A DNA stretch of 64,000 nucleotides, taken from Actinomadura luteofluorescens. Its GTDB lineage: Bacteria > Actinomycetota > Actinomycetes > Streptosporangiales > Streptosporangiaceae. The stretch lies in the NCBI RefSeq assembly GCF_013409365.1, contig NZ_JACCBA010000001.1, positions 3,658,001 to 3,722,000 on the forward strand, written 5' to 3'. Every line of letters begins with the position of its first letter. Within the stretch, counting starts at the first letter, position 1. Both the position numbers and the translations under genes were made by a program. Under the pieces are notes generated by a model. It worked only from the letters and a program-made list of their open reading frames with translations. It did not search any database and was not told the DNA's origin. Of this stretch, positions 7,745 through 17,234 are shown one piece after another.

Positions 7745-9899
7745 CCTGGTCCGCGTGGCCGTCACCGGTGCAGCGCCGGCATCGCGGGTTCTTCAGTGCC
7801 CTCGCTTCGCTGCATTCGCCGCAGTGCGGGCAGTAGGCCACCGCGCCTCTGACCCAGCACTGAGCGCTGAGGGCCTCGCTGCCGAACCTGTGGTCCATGG
7901 TGTCCCCGTCGGTTTCGACGGGGACACCCTCGTCTCGGCCGTTACCGTTCAGCACCGGATAGCCGCGATCGCACGAACCGCACCGCCTCAGTTCCCAGCT
8001 TGCTCTGCAGACGTCGCATGAGCCGCGGAACGTGGCTTTGTCCCGCACCTGAAAGGTTCGGGAGGGATCGCTTGAGGCGTTCCGGCAGAGGGGGCATCGG
8101 GCGAGTTCCGCCAGGCTCTCCGCAGCGGCCTTCACCTCGGCCTGCAACCGGTCGACCAGCTCGGCGTTGTCACCGCGCTGCATGAACTGGGCGGAGCGAT
8201 GGCCGAGGGTCCCGATCCGGCGTCGCACCGCGGCGAGTTCATGGGATGCGGGCGGCCTCACGACGGAGAGGCCGTTCGCGCTCGTGACGATCCAGTCCGT
8301 CCCCTCCGCGATGGCGTTCGCATAGCGGGCCGGGCAGTCGACGCGTGCCGGGTATCGCGCGAACAGGTGCTGGGCGAGGGCCCAGCGGAGGCTGCGCGCC
8401 AGCCGCGTCACGCTGTCGATCTCCAACGGTGACACGGGAAGGAGCGACAGTGCCCGGGCGCCGCCGGACGGAGCGGGCGCCTCGCAGCCCTGGAACGTCC
8501 TGAGCCGAACGTGGAGTGGCAGCTTCTCGCGCGTCTCGCGCTGCCCGGGGTAGACGATCAGCGTGCGCGGCTCCGTCGTGGCCGCGGAGGCGATCGCCTC
8601 GATCTCCTGGGACACCCTGCCCGGCTGCTCCGAAGCGACGAGCGCGTGCGCGACCGGAACGACGCGCAACACGGGTTCGTCTCCGCAGCAGAGCACGAAT
8701 GTTCCTGCCTGCTCCCATTGAAGGCCCACGGCCTCCGGGTACCGGCCGCCACATGAAACCTCTCCGCCGGGCCCGAACGAGCCTTCCGGAACCAGGTCCA
8801 ACTGCGCCAGCGCATGCGTGAGGAGGAGGCCGGTGTACAGCGTGAACGATTCGCACCACTCCTGGATCCGGTCGTTGGTCGTCCCGGGCGGACCGTTCCC
8901 GCTCTTCGCGGCGACCCACGCCCGCCAGAGTTCGGCGGCTCGCCTGTATCTGTCGTCGTTCGTGAAGACGTTGGTGGTGCGCAGGACGGTGCCGACATCG
9001 GCGTGACGGTGGACTCCCGGCAGGATCGTCGGCCCGCGAAGTTCGACCAGCGCGTTGCGGAGCCTCTCCAAGCCCTCCCTCAACTGTTTGGCCCTCGTAC
9101 GCCGGGTGCTGCTCTCGACGAGGCCTTCGATGAGGAGGAACATGTACCGGCTCACCCGCCATGGGCGTCCACTCGCGTCCTCCGCGTAGGTGCTCACGTC
9201 GTCGAGCATGGCCTCGATCCGCTCGACCTCGGCCAACCGTCCCTGCACGTGGTCCCAGAGATGGCCGACGAGCCTGGCGAGCACCCGGTTCTCGTAGAAG
9301 TCCAGATCGGTCTCGCGCGCAGGGTCGAGGAGGCGTCCCGGGCGAATGCCGTCGGGACGCAGCGCCGCCCAGTCCTCGCTGCGGGCGGTGAGCCGGGTGA
9401 TGGCGGCGGGAGTGACGCGCCGTACCTGCGACGCCGGCACCAGCCGGTTCACCGCCCGCAGTCGGGCCACGGGCAGATGGCAAGCCGCGCGCAGATGCGG
9501 GAGGCAGCGCTCGATCACCTCGTCGATTTCGCGGGGGCGCAGGCGCTCGTCCATGTCGGCCCCGCCCATCAGCGGAGTCTCCGACAGCCACTCCTCCGCG
9601 GTGACGTCCCCCGCGACCAGCGAATCGAGCCTTCTGCCGATGGCCGTGACGATGTACGTCGTGATGTCGTCGGGCATGGCGTGATGCCCGAAGTCGCCCT
9701 CGTCACGGTGATGCCGGGTCTCGTCCCACAGCGTCCACGTCCCGTCCGCGGCGAGGTACCGGCCGGGGCGCACGGCCGTCGCGTTCAGGAAGAGGGGGCG
9801 GCCGCCGGGCGCGAAGAACAGCCTGCCGAGGGTCATGCGCCCACCTGGCGGCCGCTCCACCTCGCGCCCCAGCAGCCGGTCCCAGATCCGCACCGGCAT
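7731..9899 (-). CDS. DUF2357/McrC-like protein with C-terminal zinc ribbons
   Basis: 722 residues, last gene of the six-gene operon, starting 1 base after the McrB-like stop (9901), which implies coupled translation. The middle has the DUF2357-type stretch with the FYENRVLARLVGHL motif typical of McrC-like partners of McrB ATPases. I cannot find a convincing PD-(D/E)xK nuclease signature (D…ExK), so nuclease activity is uncertain. Residues about 600-715 contain three or more CxxC pairs (CPLC, CDVC, CGSC, CPHC, CRRC), predicted to bind zinc and perhaps nucleic acid. The family role is to act with the AAA+ motor next door. The 3' end overlaps the convergent secreted-protein gene by 14 bases. 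Confidence 0.75.
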   Translation of the reverse strand: MPVRIWDRLLGREVERPPGGRMTLGRLFFAPGGRPLFLNATAVRPGRYLAADGTWTLWDETRHHRDEGDFGHHAMPDDITTYIVTAIGRRLDSLVAGDVTAEEWLSETPLMGGADMDERLRPREIDEVIERCLPHLRAACHLPVARLRAVNRLVPASQVRRVTPAAITRLTARSEDWAALRPDGIRPGRLLDPARETDLDFYENRVLARLVGHLWDHVQGRLAEVERIEAMLDDVSTYAEDASGRPWRVSRYMFLLIEGLVESSTRRTRAKQLREGLERLRNALVELRGPTILPGVHRHADVGTVLRTTNVFTNDDRYRRAAELWRAWVAAKSGNGPPGTTNDRIQEWCESFTLYTGLLLTHALAQLDLVPEGSFGPGGEVSCGGRYPEAVGLQWEQAGTFVLCCGDEPVLRVVPVAHALVASEQPGRVSQEIEAIASAATTEPRTLIVYPGQRETREKLPLHVRLRTFQGCEAPAPSGGARALSLLPVSPLEIDSVTRLARSLRWALAQHLFARYPARVDCPARYANAIAEGTDWIVTSANGLSVVRPPASHELAAVRRRIGTLGHRSAQFMQRGDNAELVDRLQAEVKAAAESLAELARCPLCRNASSDPSRTFQVRDKATFRGSCDVCRASWELRRCGSCDRGYPVLNGNGRDEGVPVETDGDTMDHRFGSEALSAQCWVRGAVAYCPHCGECSEARALKNPRCRRCTGDGHADQVTRT

Positions 9900-9900
9900 G

Positions 9901-12213
9901 TCAGACGCCCCTCCGCAGATGGATCTCCTCGTCGAGCCGTTCGAGCGACCTGTGCGGGACGGTGCCGAACGGCGCCCAGAGCCCGGGCAGATCGTCGCGG
10001 AGTCCCTGGATCAGATCGAACGGGATCTCGAACCGGCCGCGCAGCTTGCGCAGGACGCGGGTCGCGAACGCGTGGTCGGCCGCCTGCCCCTGGCCGCCGC
10101 CCGCCGCGCACACGACCGGGACGAACGCCTCCAGGTACTTCATGGTCCGGGACCCGGACGAGATCCGGAAGTCCCGGAAGAGGCGGTCCCGCAGCTCGCC
10201 GTCCAGGAAGGCGAACACGCTCTGCGCGGCCTGCGCATGCGTCCGGCGGGCGCGCTCGAAAGCCGCTTCGAGGGCGCCGAGCGACGGCGGAGCCGGCAGC
10301 GGCGGGACGGGGTCCGGTTCGAACATCTGGGGGCGGGCGGGGAGTTCCAGCACGTGCGAACGGTCGTAGGTCTTGTCGGCGAAGGCCACCGTCGTCTCGT
10401 CGTGGTTGGCCGTGCCGATGAACCACACGTTCGGCGGGATGACGAGCTTGCGGCCGTCCACGAGCCCTCGGGGGGCCGGCTGGACCTCGGTCGTCATGAG
10501 CTCCAGGCTGGGCGGGGCGCCGTCCGGCTTCCTCGTCTGTCCTATCTGGTACAGGACCTCGCTGAAGTACTGCTCCGGGTGCGACAGGTTCATCTCGTCC
10601 AGTACGACGAAGAACGGACGGTCGGCGTAGGCGGGGCATCCGGCCCGGTAGAGCGCCTGGGTGAAGGGCGACTCGTAGAACCTGCGCTCGAAGGCGTTGA
10701 AGTACCCAACGAGATCCTGCGGGGTGCGCCAGTCGGCGCTCACCGGGACGAGAGCGGTCTCGGCCTGGAGGGCCTTGGCGAAGACGATCGGCAGCTGCGT
10801 CTTGCCGATGCCGCTGATCCCCTGGAGGAGATGCAGCCGCGACGCGGCCAGCCCTCCGAGGAAGAGGATCAGGTCCTCCTCGGCGTAGAACATGCGGTAC
10901 TGCTGGGCGACATAGTTCCGGAGCCAGTAGACGAAACTGTCCAGCTGCGGGACCTGGCCCAGAAGGTCGTCGCGCCTCTCGTCGTGCTGCGCGTCCATCG
11001 CGCGGCACTCGGGGAAGGGCGACTCGCCCTCCTTCCGCGCCGTCAGGCTCTGGATGTCCTGGTGCAGTTCCTGGACGCGGACGCGGTAGGCGCCGACCGA
11101 GGCCTCCATGGCCTCCTTGGTGACCTTGAGCCGCTCGAGCTCCAGGGCGGTGATCTGATGGCCGGTGAGCTGCCGCTGCAACCGCTCGTTGTCCGCGACG
11201 AGCACCGCGCGCTCCTCCCGCCAGCCGCGCTCCGCCTCCTGGAGCCTGGCGAGCCGTTCCGTCACGTCCTCGGGCACCTGGCGCTGGAGGCGGAGGGCGG
11301 AGTTCTCGGTCCGCAGCTCCTGCAGCTCCTTCAGCACATCGCCGGGCGGCCGATGACCGAAGGCCCGGTCGATGCGGTTCCGCTCGTCGCGCTCCTTCTC
11401 CATGTCGGCGGTGTGATCCTGGAGCGCCCTGCAGCGCTGTTCCAGCTCCCTGGACCGCAGCTCGGCCCGTTCCACGGCCGCGGCGACGGCGTGCTCCACG
11501 CGTTCGATCAGCAGCGCGCGCGCATCGGCCAGGTCCTCGTCCCGGGCGTTCAGCTCGACCTCGAACTCCCGCAGGCGCGCCCGCTCCTCGGTGAGCTTCT
11601 CCGTCCGCCCGGCCAGTTCCCGGCGCTGCACTTCGAGATCGGCGCCGAGCGCGGCGCGGGTGCGGGCGTGCTCCTCCGCCAGCTCGCGCTGCCGGGTCTC
11701 GACTTCTCGCCGGGTGCTCTCCAGCGCCTTCCGGGCTTCGGCGAGCGCGGTCTCCTTCGCTCGTTCCCTGGCGGCGACGAGTTCGCGCTCCTCTTCGACC
11801 AGCCGCTTCTCCCGCTCGTCGAGTTCGCCGGTCCTCTTCTGGACGAGGTCCAGTTGCGCGGCCAGTTCCTGAGCGTCCTTCTCGATGGCGGCGAGACGCT
11901 CGGCCGCCTCCTCGGTTCCTCGCTCCAGGGCCTGCCGCGTCTCGTCCACACGCTCGGCGGCCTGCTTGAACAGGGCCACGGCCTCGGCGGCCTTCTGCCA
12001 TTCGGTGGCGACCGCCCCGTCGTCCACTCCGCCGGCCGGGGGCTCCGCGGGCGCGGGCAGAGAGTCCTCACCTCCGACGGCGGCCATCGCCTCGGGACGT
12101 CGCGCTTCGGCCTCCTCCTCGGCCGCCTTCCGATTCACCGGCTTGGCGGCGGCCGGCCTGGTCCGGCGCTGGGGCGTCTGCCGACGCGCCTGGGCGGGGC
12201 GCTTCTTGGCCAT
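9901..12213 (-). CDS. McrB-type AAA+ ATPase with long N-terminal coiled coil
   Basis: 770 residues. Residues 1-75 are basic then low-complexity; about 75-410 is a near-continuous Glu/Arg/Ala coiled coil; the C-terminal 340 residues are an AAA+ motor. Walker A is GISGIGKTQ (around residue 461), Walker B is FFVVLDEMNLS, and sensor 1 is WFIGTANHDETT, the arrangement seen in McrB-like ATPases. There is no visible N-terminal DNA-recognition domain of classic McrB; the coiled coil takes its place, as in coiled-coil nuclease tandem (CoCoNuT) CnuB proteins (known class, recalled from the literature). It likely assembles as a ring that drives the McrC-like partner encoded immediately downstream. Confidence 0.85.
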   Translation of the reverse strand: MAKKRPAQARRQTPQRRTRPAAAKPVNRKAAEEEAEARRPEAMAAVGGEDSLPAPAEPPAGGVDDGAVATEWQKAAEAVALFKQAAERVDETRQALERGTEEAAERLAAIEKDAQELAAQLDLVQKRTGELDEREKRLVEEERELVAARERAKETALAEARKALESTRREVETRQRELAEEHARTRAALGADLEVQRRELAGRTEKLTEERARLREFEVELNARDEDLADARALLIERVEHAVAAAVERAELRSRELEQRCRALQDHTADMEKERDERNRIDRAFGHRPPGDVLKELQELRTENSALRLQRQVPEDVTERLARLQEAERGWREERAVLVADNERLQRQLTGHQITALELERLKVTKEAMEASVGAYRVRVQELHQDIQSLTARKEGESPFPECRAMDAQHDERRDDLLGQVPQLDSFVYWLRNYVAQQYRMFYAEEDLILFLGGLAASRLHLLQGISGIGKTQLPIVFAKALQAETALVPVSADWRTPQDLVGYFNAFERRFYESPFTQALYRAGCPAYADRPFFVVLDEMNLSHPEQYFSEVLYQIGQTRKPDGAPPSLELMTTEVQPAPRGLVDGRKLVIPPNVWFIGTANHDETTVAFADKTYDRSHVLELPARPQMFEPDPVPPLPAPPSLGALEAAFERARRTHAQAAQSVFAFLDGELRDRLFRDFRISSGSRTMKYLEAFVPVVCAAGGGQGQAADHAFATRVLRKLRGRFEIPFDLIQGLRDDLPGLWAPFGTVPHRSLERLDEEIHLRRGV

Positions 12214-12250
12214 CGTGAACTACTCGTCCTTCCTTGGAGCGGAATGGATG

Positions 12251-13789
12251 TCAGTGCAGGGGGATGAGTTCCGGCACGGCGAGGGCGGCCAGCTCGCGGC
12301 ACCATTTCGCGTCCTGCGCGGCGGAAGGGTCCCTTCCTCCGTGCGAGACGCGGTTGCGCATGGTGCCGAGCGCGGCGAGCGCACTGAGCAGGTCGGGACG
12401 CCGCGCCGCCAGCCGGTGCAGGGGATGCTCCGCGTTCCGGTGCGCCGCCACGAGGGCCAGGGCGCCGGCCTTCCTCAAGGGCAGGTCCTTCCCCGTACTC
12501 GATCCCCTGGCGGCCTCACGAAGATCCTGGTCGAAGAGCCGGGGGACCGTCTGGAAACCGACGCGGTGGGCGGCTTCCTCGATGGCGGACCGTCGCAGCG
12601 TCTCGGTCGGCGAGATCGCCCGGACGGAGTCCACCGACACGGGATAGCCGCGCGCCAGGCGGCGGAAGAGCTCCTCGTACAGGCGGTGCGTCGCGTGCAC
12701 GACGCGCTCCAGCGCACCCGCCTGGTCGCCCAGCATTACGGCGAGGTCCACCTCGGTCATCAGGTCGAAGGCGTCCTCGTCACTCCGGACGGACGCGCCG
12801 AACTCGGCGACGAGCACGGATTCGACGTGGGCGCGCGCCGTCGCGTCCGCCTGCCGGTAGGTGCGCTCGGCGCGTTCCGCCTTCGTCCGGGTCACGCCGC
12901 GAATCCGCTCCGCGAGCGGCCCGCCGTCGTGCAGGCACCGATCCAGCAGCTCGCCGAACATGGCACTGCTCCCGACGCCGAAGGGGTCGTGCGCGACCAG
13001 CTCCCCGGATCCGTCGGCCGTGGCGAATCCAACGACCAGGACGGGCTCGGGGGCGTCGATGAAGGCGATCCGGTCCAGATCCGGCGGCCGGTCCCCGCCC
13101 GGCCCCGGGCGGGCGCCCGCCGTCTCGCCCGGCCGCGCCACCGGCGCCAGGCCCTGGCCGCGCTCGAACTCGCGCACCCGCCGGGCCTCCCGCGCGTCCC
13201 GGTCCAGCCGGGCGACCTCGATGACCTGTTCCGGACGGGGCCGGCCGGGGGCGGCCTCCGTCCCCGCGTCGGCCATGTCGACGATCGCGGCCTCGACGTG
13301 GTCCGGGTGGCCCGTGGTGCCGAGCTGGAGCCCGGCCCTGCCCGGGGCCCGCCACGTGACATGCGCGTCGGCGAGCCGCTCGGCGGTGCGGGGCCACAGG
13401 TCGCCGCCGGCCTCGGGCGACTGGAAGACGTACCTCACCGACCAGGACGTCTCCTCGGCGACGCCGCCCGTGCGGAGCGCCCGCCTCCCCTGCTCGGTCA
13501 GCTCCCCCTGCCGGTCGAGCAGCCCGTGGTGGACGGCCTGGTCGACGATGTGCGCGCACAGCCGCACGTGCAGGTTGATCCGGGCCGCGATCAGGTCCGG
13601 CTCCCGGACGCCCGCGTGGCAGAGCCCCAGCACGACGCGTTCGAAGAGATCGAGCCCCCGGCGGGGCAGGACCGGGGCGGTCACGCGGTGCGCCCACGCC
13701 GGGAAGGCCACGCAGATCCGCTCGTCGCGCCGCGGCGGCGCCGGGCACAGCTGGACGATCCTCGCGCTACGGGGAAAGGACGGTGCCAT
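12251..13789 (-). CDS. Unassigned protein of the TerY/McrB-like operon
   Basis: 512 residues from the ATG at 13789, chosen for GGGAGGTGA just upstream; a GTG two codons earlier is possible. It overlaps the end of the helicase gene by 23 bases and is followed after 37 bases by the McrB-like gene. The protein is soluble and mostly alpha-helical with an Arg/Glu-rich centre. The first 130 residues (RICVAFPAWAHRVTAPVLPRRGLDLFERVVLGL…) look like a wing-helix adaptor with a GLLDRQGELTEQGRRAL turn. I see no Walker, nuclease or HEPN (RxxxxH) motif that I would trust. It is probably a core or specificity component of the system. Confidence 0.8.
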   Translation of the reverse strand: MAPSFPRSARIVQLCPAPPRRDERICVAFPAWAHRVTAPVLPRRGLDLFERVVLGLCHAGVREPDLIAARINLHVRLCAHIVDQAVHHGLLDRQGELTEQGRRALRTGGVAEETSWSVRYVFQSPEAGGDLWPRTAERLADAHVTWRAPGRAGLQLGTTGHPDHVEAAIVDMADAGTEAAPGRPRPEQVIEVARLDRDAREARRVREFERGQGLAPVARPGETAGARPGPGGDRPPDLDRIAFIDAPEPVLVVGFATADGSGELVAHDPFGVGSSAMFGELLDRCLHDGGPLAERIRGVTRTKAERAERTYRQADATARAHVESVLVAEFGASVRSDEDAFDLMTEVDLAVMLGDQAGALERVVHATHRLYEELFRRLARGYPVSVDSVRAISPTETLRRSAIEEAAHRVGFQTVPRLFDQDLREAARGSSTGKDLPLRKAGALALVAAHRNAEHPLHRLAARRPDLLSALAALGTMRNRVSHGGRDPSAAQDAKWCRELAALAVPELIPLH

Positions 13790-16700
13790 GCTCACCTCCC
13801 GAACGGCACAGCCGGAGGAACTCGGTCAGCGGCCCGACCTGCGCGGGAGCCGCGGGCCCTTCGAACATCGCGGCATCGCCCACGGTCACCAGCAGGCGCT
13901 TCTGCCGGCTCATCGCCACGCACAGCCGGTTGCGCAGGGTGAGGTGGCCGTAGCGGCGCCGCACCCAGCGGTCATGGGCGGCGCCCGCAGGTGGCGGACC
14001 GGCCGGAGGCGATGATCTCGTCGTGGACAGGAACACCACATCGAACTCCTTGCCCTGGAAGGCGTCGACGCTCCCGACGTGCAGGCGGTCCAGACGGCGG
14101 CCCCCGGCGTCGTACTGGAGCCCCCTGACCAGCTCGTATCCCTGGTCGGTGCGGCGGGCGAGGTCGCGCGCCACCAGTTCCCGCCAGATCTCGTCCACCT
14201 GGTCGGAGTAGAACGAGATGACGCCGAAGGTGAGGTCCGGCGCCGACGGCAGGAGCCGCTCCAGCTGGTCGGCGATGACGCGCGCCTCGGCCCGCCGCCG
14301 CTTGCTGCGCTTGCCGGACTCGGCGCCCCGGCCGTTCGGGACGTCGATCCACGCCGCGTGCACGCCCTCGTAGCCGGGCAGAGCGTGCGCGAACTCCTCG
14401 TCCGGACGCGGCGATTCGAGGATCCCGTCGTAGAAGCAGCGGCTCACGAACGCCCCGAGCGTCCGGTGCATCCGGAACTGGGCGTTGAGGGTGACGACCC
14501 GATCCACCGAGGCGCCAGGAGCTCTGAGGTTCTCGAACAGGCGCTGGAACAGGCTCTCGCGCAGCCTTCCCCGCACGCCCGCGTCGAGCCGCTCCACCTG
14601 CCGCTCGACCTCCGGCTCCAGCATGTGCGGCAGCTGGTTGTGGTCGCCGACCAGGATGATGCGCCGGCCCGCGTGGATCAGCGGGATCATCAGATCGAGC
14701 GGGTTGGCGCGGGCCGCCTCATCGATGATCACGGTGTCGAAGACGACGTCCTCGATCCGCGTCTCCTCCTTGGCCACCGCGACGGTCGGCGACGCGGCCT
14801 GCTGGCAGGTGGCCGCGTAGGAGGCGGTGTAGGCCCGCAGGGTCCACTCGACGGCGACCGGGTCGCCGCGCAGCCCTTCGAGGTAGTCCAGCATGGCGAG
14901 CTGGGGGCCGCTCTCGCCGGAGTCGCGCACCCGCTCTTCGAGCTCTTCGGCGATCTCGGCGAGCAGGTCCTCCACGTCGGGGTCGGCGGCGACGGGCGCC
15001 TGCGGCCCGGTCGCCGGCCGGAGCGCCTCCAGCAACCGGTCGCGTGCCGCCGCCAGTTCGGTCAGGAACGGGACGGGCTCGTCGACGTCCCAGGAGGCGG
15101 CCCTGGCCAGCAGGTCCAGATCGGCCGCGTGACCGGCGTCCTGCCCGTTCAGCGCGCGGACCCGGCGCAGCGCCTTCGCCGCCGCCGCGGGCCCGTCGTC
15201 CGCGAACGACTCCGCGAGGGTCCGCACGCCGCGCAGCGCCCGGACCGCCAGCTCGCGGTCGTCGTCGAGGTCGAACGGGACGGGCCGCGACGCCGTCTCC
15301 AGCCGGCGGCGCGTGCCGTGCAGCCGGTCGGTGAGCCCGGTCGGGAGCAGTTCGCCCGCCAGTTCCTCGATCTCTTTCAGCAGGCGCGCGGTCTCCTCCG
15401 GCGGGGTCGGTGTGAGCAGGTAGCCGGCCGCCCTGGCGGTCACCGTCCGCAGCAGGCCGAGCGCCCGCCCGAAGGAGTCGGTGTCGATCTCCTCGGTGAG
15501 CCAGTCGACCGTCTCCTGCAGCCACCGGTCCGTCTGGACGGTCGTGCCGCGGCCGGCTCGGTCCACCTTGTTGGCCGGGAGGCCGAACACCCTCGAACGC
15601 TCGACCAGTTCGTCCACGGCGGCGTGCTGGAAGCTGGTGAGCAGGATGCTGCCGCGCAGCCGCGCGTAGCCGCGGCCCTCCTCGGCGAGGCGGGTCTGCA
15701 GGGCGGTGATCACCTGGGTCTTGCCCGTGCCGGGCGGGCCCTGGATCACCGCGATGTCGGGCGTGTTCAGGGCCACCTCCAGCGCCCGCTCCTGCATCGG
15801 GGTGGGCTCGCCGCCCCGGAAGCAGTCGCGGACCGCGGCGGAGACCGCCCTGGTCGTCCTTCTGGGAGGATCCGCACTGACCGTCTTGCCCTCGAACAGC
15901 GCCAGCAGGTTCGGGATCCTGGTCCCGTCCGCGAGGATCCGGTCGAAGGCGGCCTTGCGCCGCTGCATCTGGCGCCGGTCGCCGCGGAACGAGCGGTAGA
16001 GGAAGCCCTGGGGCGGAGGTGCGACCGTGAAGTCCCGTCCCACTCCGGAGACCCGCCGGCGTCCCAGTTCCACGAGCCTCAGGTCGATCGTGCCCGCCGC
16101 GACGTCCGCCGCGACGACGGTGCCGCTGACCACGCCCTTGCCGAGCCGGTCGCCGATCAGCGCCCACTCCGAGGCGTCCTCCTCGTCCGCCGCGGCGAGG
16201 GCTTCGGGCAGGGTCTGGGCGGCCTCCAGTTCCAGGGTCTCCCGCGCGTCGAGGCCCCGCCGGGCCCGCTCCGTCAGCGTCAGCTCCTGGTCGTCGAGGT
16301 GGGACGACGCGTCGACGCGGAACCGGTAGACGCCGTCGCCGAGCGGTTCGCGCTCGGTGTAGCGCCCGAAACCGACATCGCGCACCTGCCGCCGCACGAA
16401 CCGGGTTTCGAGCCGGTTGTACTCGTGCCACATGGCCAGGAAGCCCTGGCCGGTGGCCAGCCGGTTGAGCTGGTGCTTCATCTCGGCGTGCGCCTCGCTG
16501 GCCCGCGAGACGTCGGTGAACTCCAGGCGGCACTCGGTCAGCCGCAGCGGCCCCTGCCCCTCCGCGTCGCCGGTGCGGCGCAGGCGGTGCAGCACCAGCC
16601 GTCCGTCCTCCGTCCGGACGTCCCCGGTCACGCCCCGCCCGTGGATCCGGTAGCCGGTCGGCGCGCTCGGGTCGCTCAGGCCGATGGACACGACCAGACG

Positions 16701-17234
16701 GCGGGGCGCCTCCGGCCCCGCGTCCGCCCTCGGGGGCAGCAGCAGGCGCTCGGTGAGCCACCGGACGATCTCGTCCGGCCTGTCCCTGAGCCTCCTGTCC
16801 CATCTCCCGACCGTGTCCATGACCCGGTCGCCCACGCCGACGGACTGCGGCTCCAGCGGATCCGCCTGCTCGTAGGTGTGGACGTCCAGGCCGATCCGGA
16901 GGCGACGCCGCCGCCCCTCGTTCTCCACCTTGCGCGTCGACAGGACCGCGATACGGGCGCGGTTCGCCATCGCCCGCGCCAGGCGTTCGCGATCCTGCTC
17001 CCCGTCCGGTCTCACTCCGCCCCGGACGGTCCCGCCGACGCCGGCGACCACCTGGCCCGTCGGCATCTTGGCCAGGATCACCTCGTGCCAGCCGTCGTCG
17101 AGATTCTCTAGGGCGTCGGGGGCGCCGTCCCAGAGCAGCCAGACGAAGTCCGAACGTCCCGGCAGGGGTTCGGTGACGGTGCCGGACGATCCGCGGGGCG
17201 CCGGTGCGCGGTTGCCGCGACCCGGGGCGCTCAT
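13767..17234 (-). CDS. UPF1/Dna2-like superfamily 1 helicase
   Basis: 1155 residues. The start ATG at 17234 shares ATGA with the kinase stop. Helicase motifs in order: Walker A GPPGTGKTQ (about residue 496), Walker B IIDEAARANPLDLM (about 836), a Q-containing motif GDHNQLPHM, AQFRMHRTLGAFV, DAFQGKEFDVVFLSTTRS (about 1057) and the final NRLCVAMSRQKRLLV. These are typical of AAA_11/AAA_12 SF1B helicases that act on RNA or DNA 5'-3'. The first 480 residues are a large non-helicase region, possibly including an OB-like beta section around residue 400-470. In CoCoNuT loci the comparable gene is called cnuH. Expected to unwind or translocate on nucleic acid for the operon's effector. Confidence 0.88.
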   Translation of the reverse strand: MSAPGRGNRAPAPRGSSGTVTEPLPGRSDFVWLLWDGAPDALENLDDGWHEVILAKMPTGQVVAGVGGTVRGGVRPDGEQDRERLARAMANRARIAVLSTRKVENEGRRRRLRIGLDVHTYEQADPLEPQSVGVGDRVMDTVGRWDRRLRDRPDEIVRWLTERLLLPPRADAGPEAPRRLVVSIGLSDPSAPTGYRIHGRGVTGDVRTEDGRLVLHRLRRTGDAEGQGPLRLTECRLEFTDVSRASEAHAEMKHQLNRLATGQGFLAMWHEYNRLETRFVRRQVRDVGFGRYTEREPLGDGVYRFRVDASSHLDDQELTLTERARRGLDARETLELEAAQTLPEALAAADEEDASEWALIGDRLGKGVVSGTVVAADVAAGTIDLRLVELGRRRVSGVGRDFTVAPPPQGFLYRSFRGDRRQMQRRKAAFDRILADGTRIPNLLALFEGKTVSADPPRRTTRAVSAAVRDCFRGGEPTPMQERALEVALNTPDIAVIQGPPGTGKTQVITALQTRLAEEGRGYARLRGSILLTSFQHAAVDELVERSRVFGLPANKVDRAGRGTTVQTDRWLQETVDWLTEEIDTDSFGRALGLLRTVTARAAGYLLTPTPPEETARLLKEIEELAGELLPTGLTDRLHGTRRRLETASRPVPFDLDDDRELAVRALRGVRTLAESFADDGPAAAAKALRRVRALNGQDAGHAADLDLLARAASWDVDEPVPFLTELAAARDRLLEALRPATGPQAPVAADPDVEDLLAEIAEELEERVRDSGESGPQLAMLDYLEGLRGDPVAVEWTLRAYTASYAATCQQAASPTVAVAKEETRIEDVVFDTVIIDEAARANPLDLMIPLIHAGRRIILVGDHNQLPHMLEPEVERQVERLDAGVRGRLRESLFQRLFENLRAPGASVDRVVTLNAQFRMHRTLGAFVSRCFYDGILESPRPDEEFAHALPGYEGVHAAWIDVPNGRGAESGKRSKRRRAEARVIADQLERLLPSAPDLTFGVISFYSDQVDEIWRELVARDLARRTDQGYELVRGLQYDAGGRRLDRLHVGSVDAFQGKEFDVVFLSTTRSSPPAGPPPAGAAHDRWVRRRYGHLTLRNRLCVAMSRQKRLLVTVGDAAMFEGPAAPAQVGPLTEFLRLCRSGGEHGTVLSP

